This document shows positions 11,966 to 24,299 of a stretch of DNA of 64,000 nt, in pieces. Every line of letters begins with the position of its first letter. Within the stretch, counting starts at the first letter, position 1. Origin of the DNA: Valencia hispanica (lineage: Eukaryota > Chordata > Actinopteri > Cyprinodontiformes > Valenciidae). The notes below the pieces were generated by a model. That model was not told the origin of the DNA. It did no database searches and saw only the letters and a list, made by a program, of their open reading frames with translations. The stretch covers positions 41,825,500 through 41,889,499 of the forward strand of contig OY747710.1 in the NCBI GenBank assembly GCA_963556495.2, written 5' to 3'. The translations under genes and the position numbers were made by a program.

Positions 11966-13918
11966 ATATATAAGCTTACCCAGTAATAAAAAAAGAAACA
12001 AGAAACGTATGGTTTGACAGCCCACCCTTCCTTTTCAATTCTTCTCAATCTGGGTAAATTTTTTTAGGGTTAAAATGTTATTTATGGTATGTACCTAACA
12101 TAAGCAAGGACCACACAACTCAAGATAAAATAACAATGTGTTCTAATTTGTAGTTTCAGTAATATGCCAGCGTATTTTTGCTTTACCGCAAATCTGCGAG
12201 AGCCATCCTATCTGCAAAATCCTGCTCTTTGTTGTCATGCTTTGATCAAGCCATCAAGTTGATTTTGCTTTATATATCAGATCTGTAAAAATTGGAGCCA
12301 GTTTTTTCCCCCTTTTTTTCTACACATACAGACATAACAATTGGATCAAGTATCCTCTCATTGTTATTACTCACTGATGGCCACCAGAACACTTCATTGC
12401 TTTCTACTGTTGTGCCCTAGAGGAGAAATTCTACCATCTGATCAATTGTTAAAAGATATGAGGACACTATTTCATTCTGCATTGATTTTCCAGGACATTG
12501 CCTTGTGTGGCTTCTCTTGTTGTTAATCCACTCAGGAACCAACTGAAGTCATCACCTGCACGCATTTTTCCCATGCAATCATCTCGGGTAAGCTAATATG
12601 TCTCCTGTAGCAGAACTGCAGCATCACGCTTCACTAGAACTCCTCAGCTACAGCACCGTACATGTCCTTATGTGACTTTAGCGGCGTAAGACACTACGGT
12701 CTAAAAAAGCCACGGTACGCACCTAATTACATGTCACTTGGTTTTGTCTTTTATCCTCCTCACATCCTTAATTTCAATTTCTGCCATGTCAAATATTTAC
12801 TGAGGTCAGTTGTAATCACAGTCCTGCTGGTGTGGACGCTGACCCACACAAATCCCACCATATTTAAGAGATTTACTCTGAAGGATTTACCTCTGCAAGG
12901 GAATAGGGATACACTTAGATATCATATTTCACTTGGTTTGTTCATGCTGGTTGGATAAGCAGATACATTTTCAGCATTTTATTATAGTGAGACGTTTTGG
13001 TCTCATCCATCTACTCTATCATTTAACCCTAATTCCATGGTCTTCATGAATATGTGACATAAAACATCTCTGCCTCTTTGAATACACTCTGCTATATGTA
13101 ACAGCTATGTACTACTTCCTTTGTGTATATGCTTGTGATATGAAGCATTCAGGACCAACAAGTGCAAGTACCTTGTTTTATATGTAATAACCCTGCTTAT
13201 ACTGACCGGAACAGTGCCCACTGTGGCTTTTCCCACAACCAGACTTCAAAGTGGACCTCTAACTGCGCAGCCCTCTGCGTAACATCCAGGATACTGACAG
13301 CAACCCATCTCAAAGCTACATCCAGACCACAAGTGCATTACCACCCAGGATGTTTCCTTTTTCCTTCAGGTCTAACCCACAGTGGCAGCTGCACTTTAAC
13401 TTTGTCTGTGACTGAAGCCTCAGAATTGGACCGTGCACTGGGTTCCCATGTGAGGAAGAAAACATGCAACCCATGTGGATGTAGCCCCTAATTACAACTG
13501 ATGTTTTTCCGTGGATTCTGACCTAACTATTGCCGTGCTGACTTCGCTGATGGATAGTGCACACAGGGTAATGATCATTTTCTTCACCGCAAAGGAATTC
13601 CAATTTGTTGATGGGATAGCCATGACACGAGGAACTTTGATGAATGTGAACCACAAAACTTCAGGGACATTGTGTCAAATTTGAATAAAACCAGAATTTG
13701 GTAGTTTGGTATTCATTTAAAATTTGAATGTAATTCTAAATGACTCTAACACTGCATCACATGTTTGAAACTGCTTGCTTCAAAATTTATACAAGAATCA
13801 AGTACTGGGAGGAAGTGCAACAAAAGTCCCTAGAGAATATGCCAAAATAAGAGGATTGAGAAATAAAACATTTTATTATGGTTAAAGAGGCGAATCTAAC
13901 AATCTGGGCAACCTTCCT
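11966..13918. other. Intergenic sequence, nothing recognised
   Basis: The longest frame (13162-13491, 109 codons) has no family-like motif and no gene context. Otherwise AT-rich. Confidence 0.5.
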
Positions 13919-13920
13919 TA

Positions 13921-14421
13921 AAGAGGCTATATGCAATTTTCTGAAATTTTAACTCGCAACTGACACCTGTGGCCAAAAAACGGAACAGCTCTTCCTTTCT
14001 GCTTGCTCTCGCAGCGTGCGCTGGTGCGCCCGTCGCTCTCAATCTTCGATCTATTTCAGGCACTTGTCAGGGGTTTAACTTTTTTAGTCCTATGTCGAGT
14101 TACTGTTGGTGTCAGAGTTGTCCTTGGTCTCTTCTGTGTATTCGCACAATCCATTGAACTGCTTGCGAGTGCTGACTAGCGGTAGTGGCAGAGTGATCTG
14201 AAACATTTAACATGAACGCGCTTGACGTCACATCTGCAGACAGCGCGGGAAAATCGGACCCGACAAAAAATAGAAAAAATTGGATACAGGCTTATAGCTG
14301 CACCCACTGTGAGCTGACAAGGTGTCAGTATGCTCATCAGGAGATGTTTGAGTCATAAATGGTCAAATAAAAATGCTATTGTTATGTTTATTTTGGGGGA
14401 AAAGTTGCATATAGCCTCTTT
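13921..14421. mobile_element. MITE with ~20-bp terminal inverted repeats
   Basis: The left end 'aagaggctatatgcaatttt' (13921-13940) pairs with the right end 'gttgcatatagcctctt' (about 14405-14421). The element is 501 bp, flanked by TA on each side (13919-13920 and 14422-14423), and has no coding capacity. It contains a perfect palindromic CRE, TGACGTCA, at 14223-14230. A TA target suggests Tc1/mariner-type mobilisation; a Harbinger-type 3-bp target is not excluded. Confidence 0.8.
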
Positions 14422-14599
14422 AGTGTTACATTGAAAAATAACAATTTAATCATCTACATGATGGAAATTAATGATACAGAAAATAAAGAGTAATTCCTTT
14501 ACGCTAGAAACAAGCATCTGACATCAACAGTACAGTTAGGCTCATAAGTCTGCATACATCTGTCACCATTCTGTGGGTGTTTGGGTTTTGGATGTGTAT

Positions 14600-14948
14600 T
14601 TAGATTGCTTACTTATTTCCCACGTTCCCTGTGTGTTCTATCAGCCATTTTCCCATTTCCTCAGTTCTACTTCACTTATTTGCCGTCCCACATAGCTGCA
14701 GCTACTTTCTAATTGACCACCTGCTTCTGGTTCAGCAGTCAGCTCTCTCAGTCTGACAGCTGGTCAGATACTCCTGTAATGCCATCAGCCTAGTTCCCTG
14801 TGTTTCCCTTGTTTTATACTATTTTGGATTCATCCCTGGGCGTTTGCTTTTGTTAGTTTTTGTTTTTTCTTATTTTTAAACTAAATGATTGATTTTCACC
14901 TTCCTGCCTCATCCTTGCATTTGGGTCCTGCAATTTACCATTTCATGA
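14600..14948 (-). repeat. Pyrimidine-rich interspersed repeat
   Basis: The plus strand is C/T-rich and ends 'gcatttgggtcctgc' then 'catttcatgaca', a pattern I know from abundant fish repeats. Read on the minus strand it resembles the opening of the purine-rich block at 7783. No terminal repeat or ORF was defined. Confidence 0.4.
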
Positions 14949-16599
14949 CAACTCTGGCAGAATTCTACTACATATTTGTCAAAAACTATAAATGACAATA
15001 TTGCATTTCTGTCTTTTATTTTGAGTGGTTACCTGAAGCCATTTATTGCCAAGCAATTGTTTCTTTTTTTAAATCATGATGGCAACAAAAATTACCCCGA
15101 CAACAGGTCCAGGGACTTTTTGGATCCCTGACAGACCCCTGCATCTTTTAGCCACTGCTGTACAGAATAATGTTGTTAATAATTGCCATTGACATTTATT
15201 GGTAGTTATTCATAGCCAAACCAAAGCTACTATTGCACAACACGGTTGTATTTTTGCTAAATCTTCATATGCATTTACTTACTCAGACGACTCTAATATC
15301 CTTCATTTAACAGTTGGCTGAGGGGAAGTTGAAGAATTTTAAAATGAGTTCACACTATTTGATTTTGATCAGAATGATGCTCCTAATTCAGTGGGCAGGC
15401 CTGGTTGTCTGTAGTGAGGCTTCAGTGAAGCCTCACTAAAGACTATTAAGCTGCAACCATGCAATGTATTGACCCAAGACAACCAGCAGAGAGTGCTGTA
15501 GGCTATTGGGACTTTTTGAGGCAGTAAAGTAGATACTTTGATATGGTTGTATGCCAACATGGACATTAGAGCTTGGCTTAATAAAAACAAGAGCAAAGAA
15601 CGATGCTAATACATCACAAGTCATAGAGAGGCCATTGCAACCTTGAGTTACATTCTGGTCCACACTCCACACCAGTCGGTGGCGGTAATGCACAGATTTG
15701 TTGGTTGCCAGCTGCCAATAAACACAAAGAAGAAGAAGGGCGCTGTTATGTTTAGGGTAATTTGCAACCTAACTGTAGTTATGATGAAAACCGTTTGAGA
15801 AATACACACAAGGAAGGGAATGATCAAGGGTTTGAGCGGCAGATTATGTTGGATTTTGGACATAAGACTTTTTGTGGACCACCTATTTTATTAGAGGACA
15901 TTTACTGGACCATTGTGGACGTAAAGAGACCATTTTTGTTTGAGATGGCTCAGTTCTGTCCATGATATGTGGATTCGAATGGTGAGTTGCACATAATTTA
16001 CTTTCTGAGTGGTTTGAAAAAAGCGTTTACTGTGTCTACAGTTATGATTGTATCCTTGATTGGCATACATCATTGGAATATCAAGAGCTCAGCTTTCAAA
16101 TGCTGTATAATATGTATATGTACAGAGAAATGGTGTCATAAAAAGGCAAATATGACCCGGAAGTATGTATTGTACCACCAGCAGGACGTAAAAACGCTAC
16201 GAGATTAAGTAAAAGACTGTTTACTGGGCACCCCCAGAAGAAGCCCCAGGCCTCGCAGCTAAATACCACTACCATGCTCGACAGTTGGTACAGTGTTCTT
16301 GATGAGTTTAAAACCTCACCTTCACTCCAAACAATTTCCTTCTTATTTTATCTCAATTACTCTAAATCTTTGTCTTGTGTGAGCATAAAACCTTTTCTAA
16401 AGGCTTTTGTCTTGCACAAAACTGCTGAAAAATTTTATTCATGGTTGAAAGTGTTACATAGACATACATTCAACAAAACAATCAAATAGAAAAGAAGAAG
16501 ACTGTACAACAACCAAAGTGAGTGTCTAAAGTGAATAAGCCCATTTGAACAGATGTGTTTTGAGCTATGATTTAAGTAAAGGAACAGAGTCAATATTTC
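14949..16599. other. Intergenic sequence with a small repeat at 15650-15735
   Basis: At 15650-15735 the words 'ccagtcggtggcggtaatgcac' and 'aagaagaagaag' match a short repeat seen often in fish. Near 15170-15250 there is faint similarity to the dispersed repeat at 42835-43075. No gene is recognised; the ORFs at 15369-16489 overlap on both strands and look random. Confidence 0.4.
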
Positions 16600-16941
16600 T
16601 GGTTCCTAGTTATGATCCAAGCTGCAGAGTTCTGTAGGAGTTAGAGTTTATGAAGGGACTTATTGGGGAGACCAGAAAGCAATAGTCGATCCGGGTCATG
16701 ATGAACCTATGAACATGTATGGCAGCAGCACAGGGAGTAAGGAAAGGACAAAGTTGGTTAATGTTACATAATGGAAGTAGGCAGACCAGGTGATAATTGG
16801 TAATTAATATGAGAATGAAATGAGAGTGTACTATCAAGTATGAAACCCAGAGTCTTTACCTGAGGGTAAGGATGAACGGGGGAGATGTCGATGTTAATGG
16901 AGAAACTGTGGAGTTTGGTGGAGGCTGTGCCAGCGAGTAAC
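16600..16941 (-). mobile_element. L2-like LINE relic, 3' part
   Basis: Read on the minus strand this gives a broken L2-type reverse transcriptase C-terminal region: a TEALLAG-like stretch near 16930, then a GFILDSTLSFHSHI-like stretch near 16830, with interrupting stops. The same LINE seems to continue, still in minus orientation, at 17766-18330, interrupted by a plus-strand L2 piece. Confidence 0.55.
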
Positions 16942-17765
16942 GCTTCAGTTTGAGAAAATTAGAGGATAACCATGATCAGAACCCCACATCACTTTTTAAG
17001 AAATTTTATGGCTTCTTTGAGGGTGAGCTTTTAAACATTGTGAATTGCTCTCTTCAAACGGGGGTTTTCCCAACTGCCTTTAAAACAGCAGTGGTGAAGC
17101 CCTTTCTGAAGAGTAATTTAGATCCTAACATTCTTGATAACTATCGACCAATATCCAACTTACCTTTTTAAGTAAAGTTATAGAAAAAGTTGGTTTTATT
17201 CAGCTTAATGAGTTGTTAAATGAACACAGTATTTTAGAAAAATATCAATCTGGTTTTAGGACAAACCACAGTCCCGAGACAGTTCTTTTAAAGATTCTTA
17301 ATGAGCTCAGGTGCGACTTGGATTCACGCAAAATTTCAGTTTTGGTTCTATTCGATCTAAGGGCAACTTTTGACATAGTTGACCACTACATTTTACTGCA
17401 CAGACTCAAAAGTCTGGTGGGTCTCTCAGGTACTGTTTTTAGAATGGTTTTAATCCTATCTCACAGATCAAGAAAAAATTGTAAGTATGGATACTCATTC
17501 TTCAGGAACCCATGACATTCAGTGTGTAGTTCCCCAAGGATCAATTTTTGGCCCAATACTTTTTAATCTCTACACGCTGCCACTTGGGGATGTCATCAAG
17601 AAGCACGGCATTGATTTCCACAGCCGCTGGTGATACACAGCTTTACATTACCTGTACATTTGAATTATATTTTAGATATCAAGTCATGGACAGCTCAACC
17701 AGGACAAAACTGAAGTTTTAATCATTGGTCCTGAAGACAACAGAGAGATTATTTGACCAGAACTC
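16942..17765 (+). pseudogene. L2-like LINE reverse transcriptase fragment
   Basis: Plus-strand RT fragment in at least two frames. The first frame (16950-17171) holds GVFPTAFKTAVVKP and [10 protein letters not shown]. After a frameshift the second (17213-17515) holds YQSGFRTNHSPET and a degraded FDIVDH box that is FDTVDH in the copy at 55 kb. VPQGSIFGPILFN-like and DKTEVLIIGPE-like words follow to 17750. The endonuclease domain and a clear YADD box are missing. It makes no intact enzyme. Confidence 0.8.
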
Positions 17766-18330
17766 AAATTTATTGAATATTTGGCCAAGAGGGAGCATGT
17801 AAATAATAAATAGAAGGGGCTCTAATACTGAATCCTGGGGCACACCTGAAGAAATGGGAAACAAAATTAAGGAGTGAGATTTAAACTGGATAAACTCTGA
17901 GGAAGGCGACAGTGGAAATCAAATCTAAAGAACAGCTCTCCTATTTGTGTAAAAAATAAGAATCCCTAAGATAATGAATAAACTGGGTGCAGTCTAAAAG
18001 ATATGACGTAAACCAGGCGAGGGGAGTATGACTAATGCCAATGGATGCTAATCTGTTTAGAAGAATATTAAGAGAAATGGTGTTAAATGCTGCACTGATA
18101 TCGAGATGAGAATGGTGAGGAGATTAGAATCAGCTGCCATCAGAAGGTCATTGGTGATCTTAACAATAGCTTTTTCAGTACTATAGTGGGGGTGTAAACC
18201 AGACTGAAATTGTGCTTACTGAGGTGTGAGTGGAGCTGGGAGGCAACAACTTACTCAAGGATTTTTGAAATACAAAGGAAAGTTTAAATATGGATGAAGA
18301 TTATCCAAGTTGTTGGCATTTGTACCAAGT
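17766..18330 (-). mobile_element. L2-like LINE relic, RT part
   Basis: On the minus strand this resembles the RT part of an L2 LINE. 'gggagcatgtaaataataaatagaagggg' near 17773 parallels 55785-55805 of the better preserved L2, and 'aaatgctgcactgatatcgag' near 18084 parallels the FDTVDH region there. Many stops. It probably belongs with 16600-16941. Confidence 0.5.
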
Positions 18331-18369
18331 TTTTTGAAAATTGGAGTAACAGTGAGAATTAGAGCAGGG

Positions 18370-18640
18370 AAATTAAGGGAGGGAGATTAACACAAGAGAG
18401 ACAGAATGATCTACCAAACCAAGGGGAAAAAGACTAACACTGCTCTAGGAGAACAAAGCAAAATACACAGAACAGAACACAATTACTAAGAAATTTAACA
18501 CAAAGGAATGAACTTATTTGGCAAACCCTAATAACAACTACAAAGACAAAGAATAAAACAGAATAGTGGAAAACGTAATTGGCAACAAAAACTCAGAAAT
18601 GATCAGAAAGAAGCCCAAAACACAAGCAGCCATGGATCAT
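18370..18640. repeat. Purine-rich repeat-like block
   Basis: An A/G-rich stretch with many 'acaaag', 'aacaga' and 'gaac' words resembles the block at 7783-8910. Edges are unclear. Confidence 0.3.
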
Positions 18641-20360
18641 GATAAACCTGGCTGATTTATTCTCCACACAACCTCAAAATTGCACAGAATCTTGCGTCTA
18701 ACACTCCACCGAGCTGTGATTCATGCCCATAAACAGTCGTCATAGGCACGTATCTTGAGCTGACAGTCCTGACCCACGATCTGCTTGTTTCTGACACAGG
18801 ATGGTACTCACTGATTCTTCTCTCCTAACCTTTGACACCCAGAGTGACATGTGATGTTTCTGACGACGCTCAGGTCCTGACTGATGTCGCCACCGAGTCA
18901 AATGTGCTTGTAACATCCAAAGGGAAGGAAGCTTGCCTTAGAGATAGCCTGATGAACCTTTGTTGTTGGTAAAAAGGTTTTTACAGCCAATTTACCAATG
19001 ATAGCTGAATAATTTGATGTGGAATGGGAGATCTCATCCTTCAGTTTGTGTTTTTTTATTCACATCAGTCTTGTACTGAAAAGAAAACCTAGCATTCTTC
19101 TTTCCTTTGTCCTTTTAAGCTTGTGGAAGGATACCCAAAATGTTTGATCAAAGTCATACAGTTTAAAGGCAATGCTACCAAATACTAAGGTAATGCATGT
19201 AAAAGACATTATGTGAAGACACTATAATACATCTCTGACATATTCTCTCATTAATGTGGCAATTAGCACATAGAAATAATATTTATCTGATTTAGCCTCA
19301 GACAGTGAGAGAATGGGTCTTTTTATTCAGTGTATGTAAGCTTCTGGTTTCAACTGCATTTTTGAGAATTTAGTGAACCTGAGAGATCATACACTAATAT
19401 TTATGAAGCGAAGTCTTTTTTCTTCTTCAATTACTGCATTGTCCTTCTCGAAAGTCCAGCTACATGGAGTTGGTGATTTTCAGGCACATTCTCATTGAGA
19501 ATCATGTGTTGATATGACCCAGATTGGTAAACGATCGTGATGCAGATAGAACAATAAAGCTAAAGATATTTTCCAGACCTTAATGGGCTCAAATTTTACT
19601 GGAACCTTTACATGCAAACACCTGTGACTATGAATTTTTTCCAAATACAAATGGTGCGTAAAGGTGCCCAACATAAACTGTCCTGTGTGCATGGATGCAC
19701 AGGATGATGGTTAAGCTGGCAAGCAAACCTGCTCATTGCACCCAGCCTCCAACCCTGGCTTTATTTTTTTCACCACCCTCCACATGTTACTGTTGCTGCT
19801 ATGTGTCCCATGTTAAGTTTTCCTGCTTTTCCTCAACCTGCTATGATGTCAGCAAAGAAGCCGACAGTGGAGAAAAAGCATACTCTTACAGAGCCATGAA
19901 AAACGTTCGTGGAATTTGGAAAAAAGTGCAGAGCTTCAGTGCACAAGATCACCAGAACATTAATAAAGCATCACTGTATGCAATCTCAGTGATAACACAC
20001 TCTTACTAACATTTTGAAATGCAGGCAGAAGCAAGTGTCCCTGGACCAATTCCTATTCTTTTATAGCAAGCCTAGAGGCAGTGACATGGGTGCTGCCAGC
20101 ACTTCTAAAGACATGTTGCACAGCTTATCAGTGCTGTCAAAAGTAGTTTGATGACAGGCTCTATGCAATACCATATTATGGAGACACTGAGGTATTGAGT
20201 TGTTTCTGTTTTATTTTGTTCATCTGGTTTCTTTAATGACTGCAGTTCAGTAAAACCCACTGATTTCATATTTACGTTTTACCTTTGGTTTGGGATATTG
20301 CACCATTCTCATGTTTAGTTTTCTGGTGTTTCAGTGTTATATTCACTAGGTCCCCGTTTA
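18641..20360. other. Intergenic sequence, nothing recognised
   Basis: Only short ORFs; the longest, 19695-20009, has no recognisable domain. Sequence up to the TA target of the first Tc1 copy is unique to the eye. Confidence 0.5.
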
Positions 20361-21981
20361 TACACTACCGTTCAAAAGTTTGGGGTCACATTGAAATGTC
20401 CTTATTTTTGAAGGAAAAGCACTGTACTTTTCAATGAAGATAACTTTAAACTAGTCTTAACTTTAAAGAAATACACTCTATACATTGCTAATGTGGTAAA
20501 TGACTATTCTAGCTGCAAATGTCTGGTTTTTGGTGCAATATCTACATAGGTGTATAGAGGCCCATTTCCAGCAACTATCACTCCAGTGTTCTAATGGTAC
20601 AATGTGTTTGCTCATTGGCTCAGAAGGCTAATTGATGATTAGAAAACCCTTGTGCAATCATGTTCACACATCTGAAAACAGTTTAGCTCGGTACAGAAGC
20701 TACAAAACTGACCTTCCTTTGAGCAGATTGAGTTTCTGGAGCATCACATTTGTGGGGTCAATTAAACGCTCAAAATGGCCAGAAAAAGAGAACTTTCATC
20801 TGAAACTCGACAGTCTATTCTTGTTCTTAGAAATGAAGGCTATTCCATGCGAGAAATTGCTAAGAAATTGAAGATTTCCTACAACGGTGTGTACTACTCC
20901 CTTCAGAGGACAGCACAAACAGGCTCTAACCAGAGTAGAAAAAGAAGTGGGAGGTCGCGTTGCACAACTGAGCAAGAAGATAAGTACATTAGAGTCTCTA
21001 GTTTGAGAAACAGACGCCTCACAGGTCCCCAACTGGCATCTTCATTAAATAGTACCCGCAAAACACCAGTGTCAACGTCTACAGTGAAGAGGCAGCTGCG
21101 GGATTCTGGGCTTCAGGGCAGAGTGGCAAAGAAAAAGCCATATCTGAGACTGGCCAATAAAAGAAAAAGATTAAGATGGGCAAAAGAACACAGACATTGG
21201 ACAGAGGAAGACTGGAAAAACGTGTTGTGGACGGATGAATCCAAGTTTGAGGTGTTTGGATCATAAAGAAGAACTTTTGTGAGACGCAGAACAACTGAAA
21301 AGATGCTGGAAGAATGCCTGAAGCCATCTGTTAAGCATGGTGGAGGTAATGTCATGGTCTGGGGTTGCTTTGGTGCTGGTAAGGTGTGAGATTTGTACAG
21401 GGTAAAAGGGATTCTGAATAAGGAAGGCTATCACTCCATTTTGCAACGCCATGCTATACCCAGTGGACAGCGCTTGATTGGAGCCAATTTCATCCTACAA
21501 CAGGACAATGACCCAAAACACACCTCCAAATTGTGCAAGAACTATTTAGAGAAGAAGCAGGCAGCTGGTATTCTATCGGTAATGGAGTGGCCAGCGCATT
21601 CACCAGATTTGAACCCCATTGAGCTGTTGTGGGAGCAGCTTGACCGTATGGTACGCAAGAAGTGCCCATCCAACCAATCCAAATTGTGGGAGCTGCTTCT
21701 AGAAGCGTGGGGTGCAATTTCTCCAGATTACCTCAACAAATTAACAGCTAGAATGCCAAAGGTCTGCAATGCTGTAATTGCTGCAAATGGAGGATTCTTT
21801 GACGAAAGCAAAGTTTGATGTAAAAAAAATCTTATTTCAAATACAAATCATTATTTCTAACCTTGTCAATGTCTTGACTCTATTTTCTATTCATTTCACA
21901 ACGTATGGTGGTGAATAAGTGTGATTTTCATGGAAAACACAAAATTGTTTGGGTGACCCAAAACTTTTGAACGGTAGTGTA
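20361..21981 (+). mobile_element. Tc1/mariner transposon, DD38E type, copy 1
   Basis: The element (20363-21979, 1617 bp) has terminal inverted repeats starting 'cactaccgttcaaaagtttg' (27 bp, one mismatch in the right end) and is flanked by the TA target (20361-20362, 21980-21981). It carries one transposase frame from 20775 to 21818. It differs from copy 2 (27097-28694) by a small number of substitutions and by about 20 extra bases near 20510, which copy 2 lacks. Both are thus members of one recently active family. Confidence 0.96.
20775..21818 (+). pseudogene. Tc1-type transposase, two in-frame stops
   Basis: This would be a 347-residue DDE transposase that cuts and pastes its element at TA sites. 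An N-terminal helix-turn-helix (about residues 8-45) and a second one (about 75-112) precede the catalytic core. D154 sits in WTDESKFEVFG, D244 in QQDNDPKHT and E283 in SPDLNPIELLW. Thirty-eight residues separate the second D from E, so the triad is DD38E rather than the DD34E of classical Tc1. Stop codons interrupt the frame at codon 164 (TAA, 21264-21266; CAA in copy 2) and codon 205 (TGA, 21387-21389; shared with copy 2). No frameshift is seen. The start chosen is the ATG of MARKRELSS, normal for the family. Confidence 0.93.
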
Positions 21982-23621
21982 TATTCTGTATTTGTTTGCT
22001 ATTCTTATAGTCCCCACACCGCTGCAGAGCATCAGTTAATTGGACACACCCGATTTCCATGGCACTAATCACCTCCCAAGGATTCTATGTCACAAGAAGT
22101 CACTTCTTGTCAGATCCTGCTGTTGTCCTACTGATTTTGTGGTTTGCTCTCATGTTTCCCACCATTGGATATCTCCTTTATTTTCGCTCCCATGTTCTGT
22201 AAGTCAGTTATACTTTCTTAGTAAATCACTTTCATCATGATTCCACTGAACTTTTGTCTGCATTTAGGTATTCTATCACTTCTTCTTATTACACTATCAT
22301 GTTGTAAAGTACTGTAATTTTCAGTGCTCAGAATGTTTTGGTTTGGGTATGGTTGTTGGTTGTGAGTTAGGGTAAGACAGAGGTTGGGAACAAATTCCTT
22401 TAATGTAATTTTCCTTTATTTTCAGTGGCAAAATATGTTTATATACAACTTTTTTTTCAAAAGCAAATCTCCCTTTTGAGCAAAGGAAATTCATATTCAG
22501 ATGATACGCTGTAATAATGTGGTGTTGGGGTTTTTAACTTTCAATTTCAGAAGCATTAGTTGAATTAATGTTTTTCCAACATCTTGCATAGTGGAGCAAC
22601 ATATGTGCTACATTTATACCCTCAGAAAAATATGTTTAGAACTCTTTTCACAACTTTGATAAAGATATTGTTTCTGCTGTGAAAGATCCCAGATGATCAC
22701 TGTAAAATATGCCAGCTTGAACCCTAAAGGTTTTATATTGCATTTAAGCGTACTGTGAGAGAGAACTTGGCTCTGCTTAATGTGAGTCCTATCAGGCTTA
22801 TATATGAAACCTATCCTGCTGTAATGCATCACTTACAGTAGAATTTGGAACCTGAAGGAAGTGATTACAGGAAAATACTTGCAGTATCTTGGTATTTCAT
22901 TTAATGCTCCTTTTCTGTGTAATATGAGCACTTAATCATATTCTTTGGGTGCAGCTATAGCAGGGATGAAACATCCAAGCTGAGACTGCGACACATGTGA
23001 CAATGGCAGCATCCAAACAAAATAATGATGAGATTGACTGGGCAGAGGTGATGGAAAACAGCCTGTCCGCCAGAGACACTGTGTGTCCCCCAATGAATCT
23101 GGAGCTATAAAATTACTCACCGATCTGTTTTACCCTTTGACTCAGGTTTATTAATCACATTTAAAAGAACAACGATGAAAGGAGCAGTCAGAAGGTTCAC
23201 AATATAAAAGTTTGGTCAAAGGTTTGAATGGTACAAAGCCATATGGTTTCTTTTGTTTTCAAAAAAAGTTTGTTCATTTTACTGACGAGGAAACAGCATT
23301 AGCAGCTTTGGCTCCACAGAAGAGATAAGCACAGCTCACTGCTTCTTTATCTAATTAATCACAGGGTAGCTGTGAATTAATCATGATTAATTAAAATAAA
23401 AATATGACTGAAAAAGTACAATTTACAGTGTAAATAAATTACAAAACTGGAAGCTACTGCTCAATTTTTAAGGAAATAAAGGAGAGATCCATTGAACTTT
23501 TGTTTTGAACTCCACAATCACATTTATCTGTGGCCCCTTTAACCTATTTATCTTTTAGCCAGTTGCTAAGGCAAGCTAACTGCTTAACATTTTCTGAATG
23601 TAAAGCTGACCGTTCCTTTTT
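21982..23621. other. Intergenic sequence, nothing recognised
   Basis: AT-rich with short chance ORFs. A small palindrome-rich stretch 'gaattaatcatgattaatt' lies near 23373. No mobile element ends were found. Confidence 0.5.
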
Positions 23622-23841
23622 AACTTTGGACAACCCTGAGCATCCTCTTCATGGGGCTACCCTACAACAATAGAGTGTCTTCAGTCAGAAGCTTGTTCAG
23701 TTTTGCTGCAACACAGACTGCTACAAGAGTTCCTTCCGGCTCCCTGCCCTCAGGGTCTATAACAACCCCTTGAAGAATTAAATAGTATGAGCAACAAAAA
23801 CACTTATTTTCCCTCTGGGATGAAAAAAGTATTTTTGAATT
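23622..23841 (+). mobile_element. Rex1/CR1-like LINE, 3' end fragment
   Basis: 'caaccctgagcatcctcttcatg' begins a stretch that parallels the 3' end of the LINE at 53490-53711. It runs through 'tacaacaatagagtgtcttcagtc' and the tail 'ttttccctctgggatg' to 'aaagtatttttgaatta'. It encodes only the decayed C-terminus and tail, as expected of a 5'-truncated copy. Confidence 0.75.
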
Positions 23842-23857
23842 ACACCACATAGCAAAA

Positions 23858-24181
23858 TTTGTCTGGCCCATCTCTGGGCCACACCCTTGCCTAAGTACTG
23901 GCCCATAATTGGCTGGGCCCTCGGCCCAAGAATGGGCCACTCACTGAACAATGACGCAAGAAGTTTGTTTTGGCCCAGGTCTGGCCCATACACTGTAAGG
24001 TAACTCTCATTGTTTATGTCGGCCCTGTACTGGCCCACAGTCAGTGAACCAGTACAGGTGTATGTTGGCTGAGAGCTGGCTGGACCCCTGGCCCAATATT
24101 GGCCCATACACTGACAAATTGACCTGGTTGAGTGTTGGCTGAGTGTCCCCAGGTCAACATTGGTCCACACACTGTAAAACT
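23858..24181. repeat. Degenerate GGCCCA-rich tandem repeat
   Basis: The words 'tggcccatacactg', 'ctgggccacaccc' and 'tggcccacagtcagtg' recur at roughly 50-90 bp spacing with many substitutions, giving about five imperfect units. It directly follows the LINE fragment. ORFs on the minus strand (23662-24191) only reflect the repeat. A looser relative is at 26340-26690. Confidence 0.6.
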
Positions 24182-24299
24182 GAGATGACAATGCTAAATG
24201 CCAAAAGAAGAAATGACAAAATTAAAATTTTGTATGAAAGGGCTTGTATTAACATATCTGATATGTTAATATTAACATATTAACTTTAATTCTTCCATT

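Noticed and set aside
15100..15255. Third copy of the dispersed repeat A/B
   Set aside because: Only scattered words match (ttaataattgcc, tattcatagccaaa, gcacaacac); too weak to list as a copy without alignment.
23858..24181. CRISPR-like array
   Set aside because: Units are irregular and degenerate, there are no unique spacers of equal length, and the context is a vertebrate repeat region.
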